A DNA stretch of 64,000 nucleotides from Caballeronia sordidicola (GCF_002220365.1 NZ_MTHB01000123.1:62001-126000), one strand, 5' to 3'; positions 1-9,097 are shown, numbered from the stretch's first letter. A program made the numbers and translations. Notes: a model not told the origin generated them from the sequence alone.

Positions 1-394
1 GCTCGGCGGCCGTGAACCAGCGCAACTCGATGGATACATCGGGGAAGCGTTGCTGGAACTCGCGAATGAGCGCGGGCAACAGCGTGTACGCGATGTGTTC
101 GAAGAAGCCGACCGCCAGGCGCCCAATCTCGCCGCGCGCCGCGCGCTGTGAGTCGATCACGGCAGCATCCGCCGATGCCAGAATGCGCTGGGCGCGATCC
201 GCGAACACCATTCCCGCCGACGACAACCCCACGCGTTTGCCGCGCCGGTCGAACAGCTCCACACCCAATTCTTCTTCGAGTTCGCGAATCTGGCGGCTCA
301 GCGGCGGCTGCGCCATGTGCAGGCGCTCGGCGGCTTTGGTGAAGTTCAGGGTTTGCGCGACAGCCAGGAAATAGCGCAGATGACGAAGCTCCAT
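1..394 (-). CDS. LysR-family transcriptional regulator (N-terminal part, runs off the window)
   Basis: Read on the minus strand from the ATG at 394, the protein begins MELRHLRYFLAVAQ and continues with a classic LysR winged helix-turn-helix (residues about 1-60, including AAERLHMAQPPLSRQI and ELGVELFDR). The effector-binding domain starts around residue 90 and is cut by the window edge, so the ligand cannot be guessed. It is transcribed divergently from the PhyH-type dioxygenase at 498, which it probably controls. A 13-bp palindrome lies just 4 bp upstream of its start codon. Confidence 0.93.
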   Translation of the reverse strand, partial: MELRHLRYFLAVAQTLNFTKAAERLHMAQPPLSRQIRELEEELGVELFDRRGKRVGLSSAGMVFADRAQRILASADAAVIDSQRAARGEIGRLAVGFFEHIAYTLLPALIREFQQRFPDVSIELRWFTAAE

Positions 395-398
395 GTCA

Positions 399-411
399 TA
401 CCTTTAAGGTA
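399..411. promoter_or_regulatory. Palindromic candidate LysR operator
   Basis: TACCTTTAAGGTA is a perfect 6+1+6 palindrome in the 103-bp gap between the divergent LysR gene and the dioxygenase gene. It nearly abuts the LysR start codon, so binding there could give autorepression. The sequence is seen directly; its function is inferred from position. Confidence 0.4.
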
Positions 412-497
412 CTGAAAGCGAACTTATTATATCTTTTACATCGCTTCCGGATGGCACTACGATCGATCTTCAAACAATCAACAAGGAGATACGCATC

Positions 498-1337
498 GTG
501 AAACTCAGTGGCGCCCAACTGACCGCTTATGCGCGCGATGGCTTCGTCGTGCTGCCGTCCTTGCTGTCCGGCGAGGAAGTGCAGGAAATGAAGCGCGAGC
601 TAAAGCGCATCCAGCAAATCGATACCGATCATCTGGTGCGCGAAAAAACCGGTGGCATCGCGAAGACGATCTACAAGGTGCACGAAACGCAGAGTCCGAC
701 GGCATCGCCGGTGTTTCACGCGTTATCGCGCGCGCCGCGACTGCTGGAGCCCGCGCAGCAGCTATTGAACGATCCGGCGCTCTACATTCATCACACCAAG
801 TGCAACCTGAAAACCGCCATCGATGGTTCGGTATGGCAATGGCATCAGGACTTCGGAACGTGGCACCTTGACGGCGTGCCGAATCCGACGATGACCACCG
901 CGCTCGTCATGCTCGATGAACCGACCGAAATGGGGGGCTGCCTGTACTTCATTCCCGCAAGCCACAAGCTCGGCTCGCTGCAACCCGCATTCGATGACGC
1001 GACCGGATACCGCTTTTATGTCGTGCCGAAGCCGACGATGCTCGACATTCTATCGACGCATCCCAAAGCGGTGCCGATCATGGGTGCGCCAGGAACGGTC
1101 GTGTTCTTCGACGCCAACATCGTGCATTCGTCGGGTCATAATCTTTCCGGAGACGACCGCTGGCAGGCATATATCGTGTACAACCCGGTCGCGAATCGGC
1201 CCGCCGATGTGGAGAAGCCACGGCCGGATTACGTGCGTTCGACCAACTTCATGCCGTTGCAATTGGGTAGCGACGACATTCTGAACCAGCGGCATGCGGT
1301 GCACGACTATGAAAGCGGGTTAGACGCAGTGCGGTGA
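498..1337 (+). CDS. Phytanoyl-CoA dioxygenase (PhyH) family Fe(II)/2-oxoglutarate oxygenase
   Basis: A 279-residue protein of normal PhyH length. The metal-binding HxD motif is visible in WQWHQDFGTWH (about residue 115), and the distal His is in NIVHSSGHN, followed by the Arg (DDRW) that usually binds 2-oxoglutarate. The family hydroxylates small molecules such as acyl-CoAs, ectoine or secondary metabolites using Fe(II), O2 and 2-oxoglutarate; the substrate here is unknown. The start is GTG at 498, chosen because AAGGAG sits about 10 bases upstream. It is divergent from a LysR gene, suggesting inducible expression by that regulator. Confidence 0.9.
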   Translation: MKLSGAQLTAYARDGFVVLPSLLSGEEVQEMKRELKRIQQIDTDHLVREKTGGIAKTIYKVHETQSPTASPVFHALSRAPRLLEPAQQLLNDPALYIHHTKCNLKTAIDGSVWQWHQDFGTWHLDGVPNPTMTTALVMLDEPTEMGGCLYFIPASHKLGSLQPAFDDATGYRFYVVPKPTMLDILSTHPKAVPIMGAPGTVVFFDANIVHSSGHNLSGDDRWQAYIVYNPVANRPADVEKPRPDYVRSTNFMPLQLGSDDILNQRHAVHDYESGLDAVR

Positions 1338-1764
1338 TCAGCACGTGTCCAGAAAATACACTTCAATCCTTCGTGCAATCTGAACTCGTACCGCTCACGT
1401 TTCGCGACATTGTTGCCAGGTGGCTGGAAATTCGAGGATGCCAGTCATCGCGACGTCAATCGTGCTACCGCACGCCGCTCGCTTCATCGAACAAATTACA
1501 CACACCATCCAGTCACGCAATTGCTCTGGCAATGCGTCGGCGATGAATTGGTATCCGGCCTTCCCTACGCGCCGGTCCCAGTTCCAAGTTCGAGAACGGC
1601 ACGCACTGATCCGTTTTTTTTAGTGCATGTGATACTCGTTTCTTAAAAAAATCTCAGTCATAGTCACCCCCTCTGCCAACCGTGCGCTTCCTCGGCGGGA
1701 CCCCAGGCCACAAACAGTCGCTGCAGCGCAGGCGTTCCTGCTCGTTCCCCGCCACAGGACAAAC
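1338..1764. other. Non-coding gap between dioxygenase and GGDEF genes
   Basis: About 430 bases with only short overlapping reading frames in all plus frames and no recognisable protein. No clear terminator hairpin was seen. It may hold the promoter of the GGDEF gene, or decayed sequence connected with that gene's odd N-terminus. Confidence 0.4.
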
Positions 1765-2577
1765 ATGCGTTTCACGCAGTCTCCCGAGACACAATTACGG
1801 TTCGAGCTAGTCATGGATATCGGCAGGCTGATCACACCAGCAAACGGAACGGTTGCCGTCATTCTCCCGAACACGGCCACGGTCGTCGTCGCTCGCCAGG
1901 TTCAGTTCGGCGGGACTCGCCGGCTATCAGCCGAGTCCACGATCGCGCTGGCCGCGGGCGCCGCGTGGACAAGGCAACAGCGCCAAGCGCTCGGTGTGAG
2001 GAATTCGCTTCGGCAAGGCGACCGCATTGTCCGGACCGCTCGATTTCGTTTGAACAGTTCCTGGTCGTGTGCACGGCGTGCGTTTCTATCGAAGCTCGAT
2101 ACTGCTTTGCGCGAGTCCCGCGACGGTCTCGCCGCCGTGATGTTCATCGACCTCGACGGCTTCAAGGCAGTCAACGATACCTACGGGCACCTATCCGGCG
2201 ACAATGTGCTCGTCGAAGTCGCCGCGCGCATTCGCCACTGCGTGCGTAATAGCGATGTGGTCGCGCGTCTCGCCGGCGATGAGTTCACCGTCCTGCTAGC
2301 CGGCAGCGTGTCCGGCAAACACGCGATCACGGGCATTGCACAAGTCATTTTGCAAACGCTCGGCCAGCCAATGCGAATTGACGGAAGGGTCATTCAGTTG
2401 TCAGCCAGCATTGGCGTCCTCGTGCCCGAACCGAGCGCGACGCTGTCGAGCGAAGTCCTGCTGAGGGCCGCAGACGATGCGATGTATCGCGCCAAGCAGG
2501 CAGGTAAAGGACGTTTTGTCATGCAGGAGATTTCCGCGCTCAACGCGCCTTTGGCTGCCGTATCGTCCGGCCGCTAG
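1765..2577 (+). CDS. GGDEF-domain protein with AGDEF signature (putative diguanylate cyclase)
   Basis: A cytoplasmic 270-residue protein. The GGDEF domain spans about residues 95-260: MFIDLDGFKAVND (metal-binding Asp), NDTYGH, and AGDEF (residues 170-174) in place of GGDEF. An RxxD inhibitory I-site (RNSD) stands exactly five residues before AGDEF. AGDEF variants with cyclase activity are known, so c-di-GMP synthesis is possible. The usual D-x-LT-x-LPNRR stretch at the domain's start is absent: RRAFL is preceded by unrelated residues. The first 90 residues match no sensor domain I know, so the 5' part may be rearranged or frameshifted. The stop codon overlaps the convergent MocR gene by four bases. 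Confidence 0.75.
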   Translation: MRFTQSPETQLRFELVMDIGRLITPANGTVAVILPNTATVVVARQVQFGGTRRLSAESTIALAAGAAWTRQQRQALGVRNSLRQGDRIVRTARFRLNSSWSCARRAFLSKLDTALRESRDGLAAVMFIDLDGFKAVNDTYGHLSGDNVLVEVAARIRHCVRNSDVVARLAGDEFTVLLAGSVSGKHAITGIAQVILQTLGQPMRIDGRVIQLSASIGVLVPEPSATLSSEVLLRAADDAMYRAKQAGKGRFVMQEISALNAPLAAVSSGR

Positions 2578-4025
2578 AACGGCTGTGCGGGTCCGGCGAG
2601 GCTCGCAGATACAAGCGCCTCGTCCTGAGCGAGCTCGCCGAGGGTGGCCATCGCGCGCTCTATTTCCGGCGACCACGGATACCCGTAGTTCAGCCGGATG
2701 TGATGGCGAAATTCACCGCTGGCTGAAAACATAGGCCCGGGCGCGACGCTGATCCCCCGCTCGAGCGCCGCTTCGAACAGGCGTAGTGAATCGACCTGGC
2801 GCGGCAGCTCTACCCACGTGAAGTAACCACCGTCTGGGTGAGTCGCAGTGCTTTGCGCAGGAAAATACCGGTTGATGGCGCTCAGCATGGCCGCCTGCTG
2901 AGCCGCCAGATCGCGGCGAAGCTTGCGCAGGAACCGGTCGTAGCCGCCATGCTCGAGGTAGTCGGCTATCGCGCGTTGCGCCGGGACGCTAGCCGACAGC
3001 GTCGTCATCCACTTCGCGCGCTCGAGCCGTTCCGCGAATCGTCCCGCCGCCGCCCAGCCGATCCGGTAACCGGGTGCGAGGCTCTTCGCGAACGATCCAC
3101 AATGCAGCACGAGTCCGCGCCGGTCGAAGAATTTCGCCGGGCGGTTCGGCAACGGTCCAAAACGCAGCTCGCTGTACACGTCGTCTTCGATAAGCGGTAC
3201 TTCGTACTTCGCGAGCAAGGCGACCAGCGCCTGCTTTTTTGTGTCGGAGAGCGTCGCGCCTGTCGGGTTCTGAAACGCGGTCATGAACCAGCATGCGCGG
3301 ATCGGATGGTGGTCGAGCGCCTGCGCGAGCGCCTCCATGTCGTGACCTTCCACAGGGTGGACAGGTATTTCCACAACCTTCAGTTGAAGCCGCTCGATCG
3401 CCTGGAGCGCCGCATAAAACGTAGGTTTTTCGATGACGATTTCGTCGCCTGCGCGAGTAAGAACCTGAAGGCTCAGCGTCAACGCATCGAGTGCGCCGCT
3501 CGTGATGATGATTTCATCGACATGAACCACCATCCCGGTCATCAGGTAGCGCAGTGCTATCTGACGACGCAATGCGTCATCGCCAGGCGGCAGCGCGGCC
3601 ACCATTTTTGCGAGATCAGTCGAACGATTGACCAATGCGCACGACTTTCCAAGACGTTGCATCGGAAAGACCGCGGGACTCATGAATGCCGAGCCGAGTG
3701 CCACGGTATGCATGTCCCTGGTCGAGTGGAGCACTTCGAACACGAGCTCACTGATGTTGACGGATTTCGACGGTTCATCCGGCGTCGAGGCTGCTCCATG
3801 CAGGGGAACGCCAGGAGCGGCCGCCGAGACGAAATAGCCCGAGCGTGGCCGCGCCACGATCAAGCCCTGCCTTTCGAGCATGTAATACGCGCGAAACACG
3901 GTGGATGGACTGACGCCATAAGCGTCGCACGCAGCGCGAATCGCAGGGATGCGCGTGCCCGGCGGCAGGTCGCCACGCTCGATCAGGGCGCCGATTTGCG
4001 AGGCCAGCCGCTCATAACGTTTCAT
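2574..4025 (-). CDS. MocR-type (GntR/aminotransferase) transcriptional regulator, copy 1
   Basis: A 483-residue protein with an N-terminal GntR winged helix (residues 1-75, VSPSTVFRAYYMLERQGL) fused to a fold-type I aminotransferase domain. PLP-site features are present: FQNPTGAT, IEDDVYSEL and the Schiff-base Lys in SFAKSLAPGYRIGW (about K314). MocR proteins use PLP or an amino-compound adduct to switch transcription, often of vitamin B6, GABA or taurine genes; the target here is unclear. It is closely similar in sequence to the regulator at 6297-7733, so the two are local paralogues. It is divergent from the EAL gene, with about 270 bases between starts. Confidence 0.93.
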   Translation of the reverse strand: MKRYERLASQIGALIERGDLPPGTRIPAIRAACDAYGVSPSTVFRAYYMLERQGLIVARPRSGYFVSAAAPGVPLHGAASTPDEPSKSVNISELVFEVLHSTRDMHTVALGSAFMSPAVFPMQRLGKSCALVNRSTDLAKMVAALPPGDDALRRQIALRYLMTGMVVHVDEIIITSGALDALTLSLQVLTRAGDEIVIEKPTFYAALQAIERLQLKVVEIPVHPVEGHDMEALAQALDHHPIRACWFMTAFQNPTGATLSDTKKQALVALLAKYEVPLIEDDVYSELRFGPLPNRPAKFFDRRGLVLHCGSFAKSLAPGYRIGWAAAGRFAERLERAKWMTTLSASVPAQRAIADYLEHGGYDRFLRKLRRDLAAQQAAMLSAINRYFPAQSTATHPDGGYFTWVELPRQVDSLRLFEAALERGISVAPGPMFSASGEFRHHIRLNYGYPWSPEIERAMATLGELAQDEALVSASLAGPAQPF

Positions 4026-4296
4026 CTTCGGCTCCCATGCAAGACGGGCTGCACCATGACTTGATCGATAGGCTCTACCTGATGCGACCCGTTGTCAACG
4101 CTCGCCGGTGGCGCTTTCCAGAAGGCGTCTGATACGTCTTTTCTGGACGAATCTGCCCCTGTCGCTGTACGCCGTTCACTGGCAAAGTGCGCTTCCATTC
4201 CAATCATCGAATTTTATCGGAGGAGTCGCCAGCGCTTATCAAGCGCAGTCGCTTCGACCGTTCCAGGCCCACGTAATTTGCGAAGAAGAGACATTC

Positions 4297-5871
4297 ATGT
4301 CGTTGGGTCTTGTAGGGAAACTTTCGAAGCGTCGCGCTGTCGAGTCGCGGCGTTTCGATTTCATTCGCGGGACAGTCATACTTCTACTAGCTGCCGCCAG
4401 GCTATCGGCCGCACACGCGGATACCGGCGCGGGCTCTTACACCGGCACGAATGCCGAACACAGCTATTCCGGCATTATTGGCCAGCTGCAGAAAACGTTC
4501 GGCGAACCCGCGCCGGCAGCCGAGTCGTCCGTCCGGTTTGGCGCGGCGTGCGCACTTCCAATCTCGCTTCCCCTGATTCCGGCCTCACTCGCGGGTCCTG
4601 ACGCGAGTCCGGTATTTCCCCTCACCCGTGTGTGCGACTCGCTGCTTGATGCGTTCGACGAGGGCAGCGAAAACACGGTAAGCAACGTTAGCGAACGGTC
4701 GCTTGCAAGGCTCGAATGGAGCGCGCCCTCGCAGACCTTTCTCTTCACGCTGGAGCCCCGCCTCGACTCTTCCGACTCCGGATGGTCGCCCGGCGACGAT
4801 GAGAACGCTGTCGCCCATGTAGAGGACCGGACAGTCGAGTTCGCCGAAGACACGTCGGCAACGGATGACAGCAGTTGCTCGACGAGCCCGCCATGCAATG
4901 CCCATCCTTCCCCGACGGTTAGCCAGAACAAAGCCCCGACAACTGAGCGCATCGGGTTCGCCACGCCTTCCGTAACGGCCGGGTCCAATGCGTCGGCGCG
5001 CGTCTGGAGTCGTCTGCTCTGGCCGTTTCTGCTTGCGCTCGTTGCTGCAGTGGGATGGCTGCTGTTCAGACGCTGGACCCGCTACGACAAAGCGCTGATA
5101 CGGGCAGCGCGAACCGGACTCAGGCGTCGCGAGTTTCATCTCGAATATCAACCCGTGGCGAGCTTGAGACAAGGCAGATGCGTGGGCGTCGAGGCGTTGC
5201 TGCGATGGGACAACTCGGCATTCGGCTCACTGGGCCCCGACCACTACATGCCATTCATCGAGAAAAGCAGTCTGGTCGGGCGGTTGACGCAATACGTACT
5301 GTCGACTGCTACGCGTGAGATAGGCGCGATCCCGGACGCGAGGTCGCTTTATGTGAGCATCAACATGTCCGCGGCGCACCTGCTAAGCGCGGAGTTCATG
5401 GAAGATCTCCGCAATACGATTCGTGCCAGCACGCCCACGGTGATACTCGAACTCAATAAAGACGAGGTCACGGAAACAGGACCGCAACTGGCGCGAGTCA
5501 TGACAAGTGCTCGCGCACTAGGTGTGCAGTTCGCACTCGCGGGAATCGGTGCGCCTTTCTCCGATCTTCGCTCGTATTCACAAATGAACTTCGAGATGGT
5601 CAAGGTAAGCCGGGACATCTTCGAGCTCACTCCCTACGAGCGATCGCGTCACTTTGAATCGATTATCGGCATGGCGCACCGTCTTGATGTGATGGTCGTA
5701 GTGGAGGGCGTGGAAACGGCAGCGCAGCATGCCGCCGTGCGCACGACACAAGCGGAATTCGGTCAGGGATTCTTTTATGGCCGAGCGCTCAAAATTGCCC
5801 GTCTCGCGGCATTTCTTGCTGACGGGGGTGGCGCCGCCATCCCTGCATGGCGCATCAGGAAATATTCGTAG
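4297..5871 (+). CDS. Membrane-anchored EAL-domain protein with degenerate active site
   Basis: From the ATG at 4297 (purine-rich GAAGAAGAGA upstream) the protein is 524 residues; an in-frame start at 4108 would only add unremarkable sequence. It has an N-terminal signal or anchor helix (about 20-40), a 200-residue low-complexity periplasmic-type region, one membrane helix (about 241-260) and a C-terminal EAL domain. EAL itself is intact (E299-L301, GVEALLRW), as are VSINMSA, VVVEGVET and QGFFYGRAL. However, the DDFG metal loop reads AGIG (residues 415-418), and the usual K-I-D-R region reads VKVSRD. Phosphodiesterase activity is therefore unlikely; a c-di-GMP-binding or regulatory role is more plausible. 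It lies between two MocR paralogues. Confidence 0.85.
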   Translation: MSLGLVGKLSKRRAVESRRFDFIRGTVILLLAAARLSAAHADTGAGSYTGTNAEHSYSGIIGQLQKTFGEPAPAAESSVRFGAACALPISLPLIPASLAGPDASPVFPLTRVCDSLLDAFDEGSENTVSNVSERSLARLEWSAPSQTFLFTLEPRLDSSDSGWSPGDDENAVAHVEDRTVEFAEDTSATDDSSCSTSPPCNAHPSPTVSQNKAPTTERIGFATPSVTAGSNASARVWSRLLWPFLLALVAAVGWLLFRRWTRYDKALIRAARTGLRRREFHLEYQPVASLRQGRCVGVEALLRWDNSAFGSLGPDHYMPFIEKSSLVGRLTQYVLSTATREIGAIPDARSLYVSINMSAAHLLSAEFMEDLRNTIRASTPTVILELNKDEVTETGPQLARVMTSARALGVQFALAGIGAPFSDLRSYSQMNFEMVKVSRDIFELTPYERSRHFESIIGMAHRLDVMVVVEGVETAAQHAAVRTTQAEFGQGFFYGRALKIARLAAFLADGGGAAIPAWRIRKYS

Positions 5872-6296
5872 AGCGAGCGCTCGGCGCGCGCGGCCGATGT
5901 CAGTCGCAACGCTTTGTCGTGGCGGGATTTCAACCACGCCATTCCCGGGCCGGGGATCTTGTTGAAACAAGCCCGGCGCTCTGCACAAATAATCTGATCC
6001 GCCGATTCTTGCCTCAACTGATCCTTCTAAATTTCCGCACGCACGGGCATTGTCTGGGTTTTGTTTACCAAAGGGACAATTTAGGCATGCGAGGGAACGG
6101 CCTAAATCAGACGCCAACAACCGGTCGGCCGCTCGCACCGCGTCTCACAACAAACGCGGCGCAAAAAAATCCGCGTACGGCACCTGCAGCGTACGGCACA
6201 CCCATCGCTCACGCGACGGTGGCAAGCGCACAAATAGCATGACTCACGAAGGCGCAGCATGATAGGTACGCAAGCAATACAAGGGCCGCTTCTGGC
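5872..6296. other. Intergenic region upstream of MocR copy 2
   Basis: About 425 bases without a credible gene. It holds an inverted repeat (ATTTAGGC at 6079-6086 and GCCTAAAT at 6100-6107, 13-base loop) and two copies of GCGTACGGCAC near 6173-6200. These may be terminator or operator elements for the flanking EAL and MocR genes. Confidence 0.4.
6079..6107. promoter_or_regulatory. Inverted repeat upstream of MocR copy 2
   Basis: A perfect 8-bp inverted repeat, ATTTAGGC/GCCTAAAT, with a 13-base spacer, in the AT-richer part of the gap. It could be a regulator site for the MocR gene or a weak hairpin ending the EAL transcript. Assignment rests on position only. Confidence 0.3.
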
Positions 6297-7733
6297 ATGA
6301 AGCGCTATCAAGAACTGGCGTGTCAAATCGAAGGACTGATAGAAAGCGGAGTGCTGAAGCCACACATGCGGTTGCCGTCCGTGCGTCAGGCAAGCCGTTC
6401 ATACGGCATCAGTCCGTCAACGGTATTCCAGGCGTATTACGCACTGGAGCGACGCGGCCTGATCGTGGCGCGGCACCGCTCAGGCTTTTTCGTCAATTGC
6501 CGGCAGCTATCAGACCTCCGCCCGACGCCCATACTCGCGCACAGCGCAGGCACGCAAACCTCCAGCCTGACGCATCGCTTCATGCAGGCACTGCAAGATT
6601 GCGACAATGTTGCCCTTGCCTCCCCTTGGCCGAACCCGGAGCTCTTTCCGTTGGGCCGGTTGGCCCGCTCGCTGAACAGGGCGGCCCGAAACATGGATTG
6701 CGGCGAAAATACGGCGCCCGTGGCGATTGGTGAAGAATGCCTGCGCCGCCAGATCGCACGGCGCTATCTCACCATGGGCATGGTGGTACCGATCGACGAA
6801 ATCATCATCACGAGCGGTGCGCTCGATGCATTGACGCTAAGCCTGCAAACACTCACCCGCCCCGGCGATATCGTCGCTATAGGACACCCGACCTTCTACG
6901 GCGCGCTTAGCGCGATCGAGCGCCTTCACCTGAAGGTCGTGGAGATACCTGTCGACTCGCACGATGGGCTCGATCTCGACTTACTGGCTGAGGCCCTTGG
7001 GCGACACCCCATCCGCGTCTGCTGGTTCATGACGTCGCTTCAAAACCCAACCGGTGTGACCTTGCCGGATGACAAGAAACAAGCGCTGATCGAATTGCTC
7101 GCTGCGCATGACGTCCCATTGATCGAGGACGACGTGTATAGCGAACTGCATTTCGGCTCGACACCCACCCATCCCGTCAAACGATTTGACCGCACCAATC
7201 TTGTGTTGCACTGCGGCTCGTTCTCCAAATGTCTCGCCCCGAGATACCGGATCGGCTGGGTCGCAGCAGGTCGCTTTGCTCCGTGGATCGCGCGCGCACG
7301 ATCGAGCGCCGCACTTTCGGCATCCGTGCCGGCGCAGCTCGCAATCGCAGACTATCTGGAACACGGCGGCTATGACCGTTTCTTGCGCAAGCTGCGCGTG
7401 GATCTCATGCGTCTTCAGGCCCAGATGCTGCACGCCATACGCGACTATTTCCCGCGGGGCACGTCACTCGTGAGACCGGACGGAGGCTATTTTTTGTGGG
7501 TGGAATTGCCTGCGCATGTCGACTCAGTACATCTGTTCGAAGCCGCTGCGGCACACGGCATTGCGATCGCTCCCGGACCCATTTTTTCAGCGGCGGGAGA
7601 TTTGCGGCGCTACATCCGGCTCAACTACGGGCATCCGTGGACACCCGCTATCGAGACCGCCATGCGCACGCTGGGAGAACTGGCCTGCCGTGCGGACTCA
7701 GTTGGAAGGTCTCCCGTAAGTCGATTAACATGA
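6297..7733 (+). CDS. MocR-type (GntR/aminotransferase) transcriptional regulator, copy 2
   Basis: A 478-residue paralogue of the regulator at 2574-4025, sharing the opening MKRY, the GISPSTVFQAYYALERRGL recognition helix and most of the aminotransferase domain. PLP-site residues are kept: LQNPTGVT, IEDDVYSELHFG and the Lys in SFSKCLAPRYRIGW (K311). The DNA-binding helices of the two copies are nearly alike, so they could recognise related sites and cross-regulate. The AAA ATPase gene begins only 27 bases downstream on the same strand and may be cotranscribed. Confidence 0.93.
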   Translation: MKRYQELACQIEGLIESGVLKPHMRLPSVRQASRSYGISPSTVFQAYYALERRGLIVARHRSGFFVNCRQLSDLRPTPILAHSAGTQTSSLTHRFMQALQDCDNVALASPWPNPELFPLGRLARSLNRAARNMDCGENTAPVAIGEECLRRQIARRYLTMGMVVPIDEIIITSGALDALTLSLQTLTRPGDIVAIGHPTFYGALSAIERLHLKVVEIPVDSHDGLDLDLLAEALGRHPIRVCWFMTSLQNPTGVTLPDDKKQALIELLAAHDVPLIEDDVYSELHFGSTPTHPVKRFDRTNLVLHCGSFSKCLAPRYRIGWVAAGRFAPWIARARSSAALSASVPAQLAIADYLEHGGYDRFLRKLRVDLMRLQAQMLHAIRDYFPRGTSLVRPDGGYFLWVELPAHVDSVHLFEAAAAHGIAIAPGPIFSAAGDLRRYIRLNYGHPWTPAIETAMRTLGELACRADSVGRSPVSRLT

Positions 7734-7760
7734 ACGACCGCACCAATAGTCCCGACCCAG

Positions 7761-8951
7761 ATGCTGACCACCCTCGCCATTAACAACTACCGCTCGATCA
7801 GGGAGCTTGTCATACCCTTGACGAGACTTAATCTGATAATAGGTACCAACGGCAGCGGCAAGTCGAATCTGTATCGGGCTCTACGACTGCTAGCGGGCAC
7901 CGCGCAGGACGGCATTGTCGCGCCGCTTGCGCTCGAGGGCGGCCTGAAGTCTGTGGTCTGGGCAGGGCCCGACGATCATTCGGGCCGTATGCGTCGCGGC
8001 GAAATCCCGGTTCAGCCTCGGGCGAGAGGGACGCCGCCGCGCCTGAGGCTCGGTTTCAGCGGCGAGGACTTCGGATATGCGGTCAGTATGGGTCTCGTGT
8101 CGCATGACTCCGGTGAGGACAGGGAAACCCCGTCGTCATTCGCGCTCGACCCCGAATTCAAGCGCGAATCGATCTGGGCTGGTCCGTTCCTGCGCCGCGC
8201 GAATCTGCTGATCGATCGCGAAGGCAGCGTCGTGCGCCGCAAGTCGGACGACGGATGGGACGTGCTCACGCAGAGCCTTCCTCGTTACGAAAGTCTTTTC
8301 TCGCAAGTCGGCAAGGACAGGCTGAATCCAGAGGTATTTGCCGTTCGCGAAGCGATGCGCAGCTGGCGTTTCTACGATCACTTCCGGATCGATACCGATG
8401 CGCCCGCGCGGCGCTCGCAGATTGGCACACGCACACTCGTCCTGCATCACGACGGACGGGACCTCGCTGCCGCCTGGCAGACGATTCGAGAAATCGGTGA
8501 CCGCGAGGCGCTGGACGAGGCGGTGTTCGATGCATTCCCGGGCGCCCGCGTGGAGATTCTTGCTCAGCCGGGAGGACTGTTTTCTCTGCTCTTCCATCAA
8601 GAAGGATTGTTGCGGCCGCTGACCGCCGCCGAATTGTCCGACGGCACGCTTCGTTATCTGTTGCTCACCACAGCGCTATTGACTGCGAGGCCACCCGACC
8701 TGATGGTACTCAACGAACCGGAGGCGAGCCTCCACCCAGACCTGACGCCGGCACTCGGCCGGCTTATACGTCGGGCGGCTCGCAACTCGCAGGTATGGGT
8801 CATTTCTCACTCCACCCGGCTCGCCTCAGCGCTCGAAGAGGACCCGGACTGCAATACGCTCGTGCTCGACAAAGTCTTTTCCGAGACGACAATTGTCGGC
8901 CAGGGCATGCTCGACAGACCGGCATGGCACTGGGCGGACGCGAGCAAATGA
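7761..8951 (+). CDS. AAA-family ATPase of the RecF/SMC-like (AAA_21) type
   Basis: A 396-residue protein starting with a beta-strand/P-loop module: Walker A is GTNGSGKS (residues 28-35), the ABC-type signature is LSDGTLRYL, and Walker B is LMVLNEPEASLHP followed by the switch His (WVISHSTRL). No TOPRIM nuclease or other effector domain is fused, so it is an ATPase-only member like those found alone or in defence and repair gene pairs. No partner gene with a toxin or nuclease fold lies next to it. It follows MocR copy 2 by 27 bases. Cellular role unknown. Confidence 0.85.
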   Translation: MLTTLAINNYRSIRELVIPLTRLNLIIGTNGSGKSNLYRALRLLAGTAQDGIVAPLALEGGLKSVVWAGPDDHSGRMRRGEIPVQPRARGTPPRLRLGFSGEDFGYAVSMGLVSHDSGEDRETPSSFALDPEFKRESIWAGPFLRRANLLIDREGSVVRRKSDDGWDVLTQSLPRYESLFSQVGKDRLNPEVFAVREAMRSWRFYDHFRIDTDAPARRSQIGTRTLVLHHDGRDLAAAWQTIREIGDREALDEAVFDAFPGARVEILAQPGGLFSLLFHQEGLLRPLTAAELSDGTLRYLLLTTALLTARPPDLMVLNEPEASLHPDLTPALGRLIRRAARNSQVWVISHSTRLASALEEDPDCNTLVLDKVFSETTIVGQGMLDRPAWHWADASK

Positions 8952-9097
8952 ATCGGCTGGCAGGCCGTTCGGTCGGATCGGCTGCCGGCATCATTAACTT
9001 TGGTAGCCAGGGTGCGGCCGCCATTGCACCGGCCATGGTCGGCATGCTGGTCGATCTGACGCCGGGCTCCTATGCATGGGCCAGCCCACTTGCGTAG
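8948..9097 (+). pseudogene. MFS transporter remnant (C-terminal fragment)
   Basis: About 50 codons opening with an ATG that overlaps the ATPase stop (ATGA). The peptide contains GSAAGIINFGSQ and APAMVGMLVDLT, which resembles the late helices of ACS-family MFS carriers (AGTAxGxVNFxGQ...PxxVGxLVD). No upstream part of a transporter is present, so this is a truncated remnant, fused by chance to a usable start codon. The fragment is too short for a family call with certainty. Confidence 0.5.

Noticed and set aside
2838..4064. Long plus-strand frame of 408 codons opposite MocR copy 1
   Set aside because: It lies entirely antisense to a strongly supported MocR gene, is rich in Arg/His and has no family features. 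Such frames are a by-product of high GC content.
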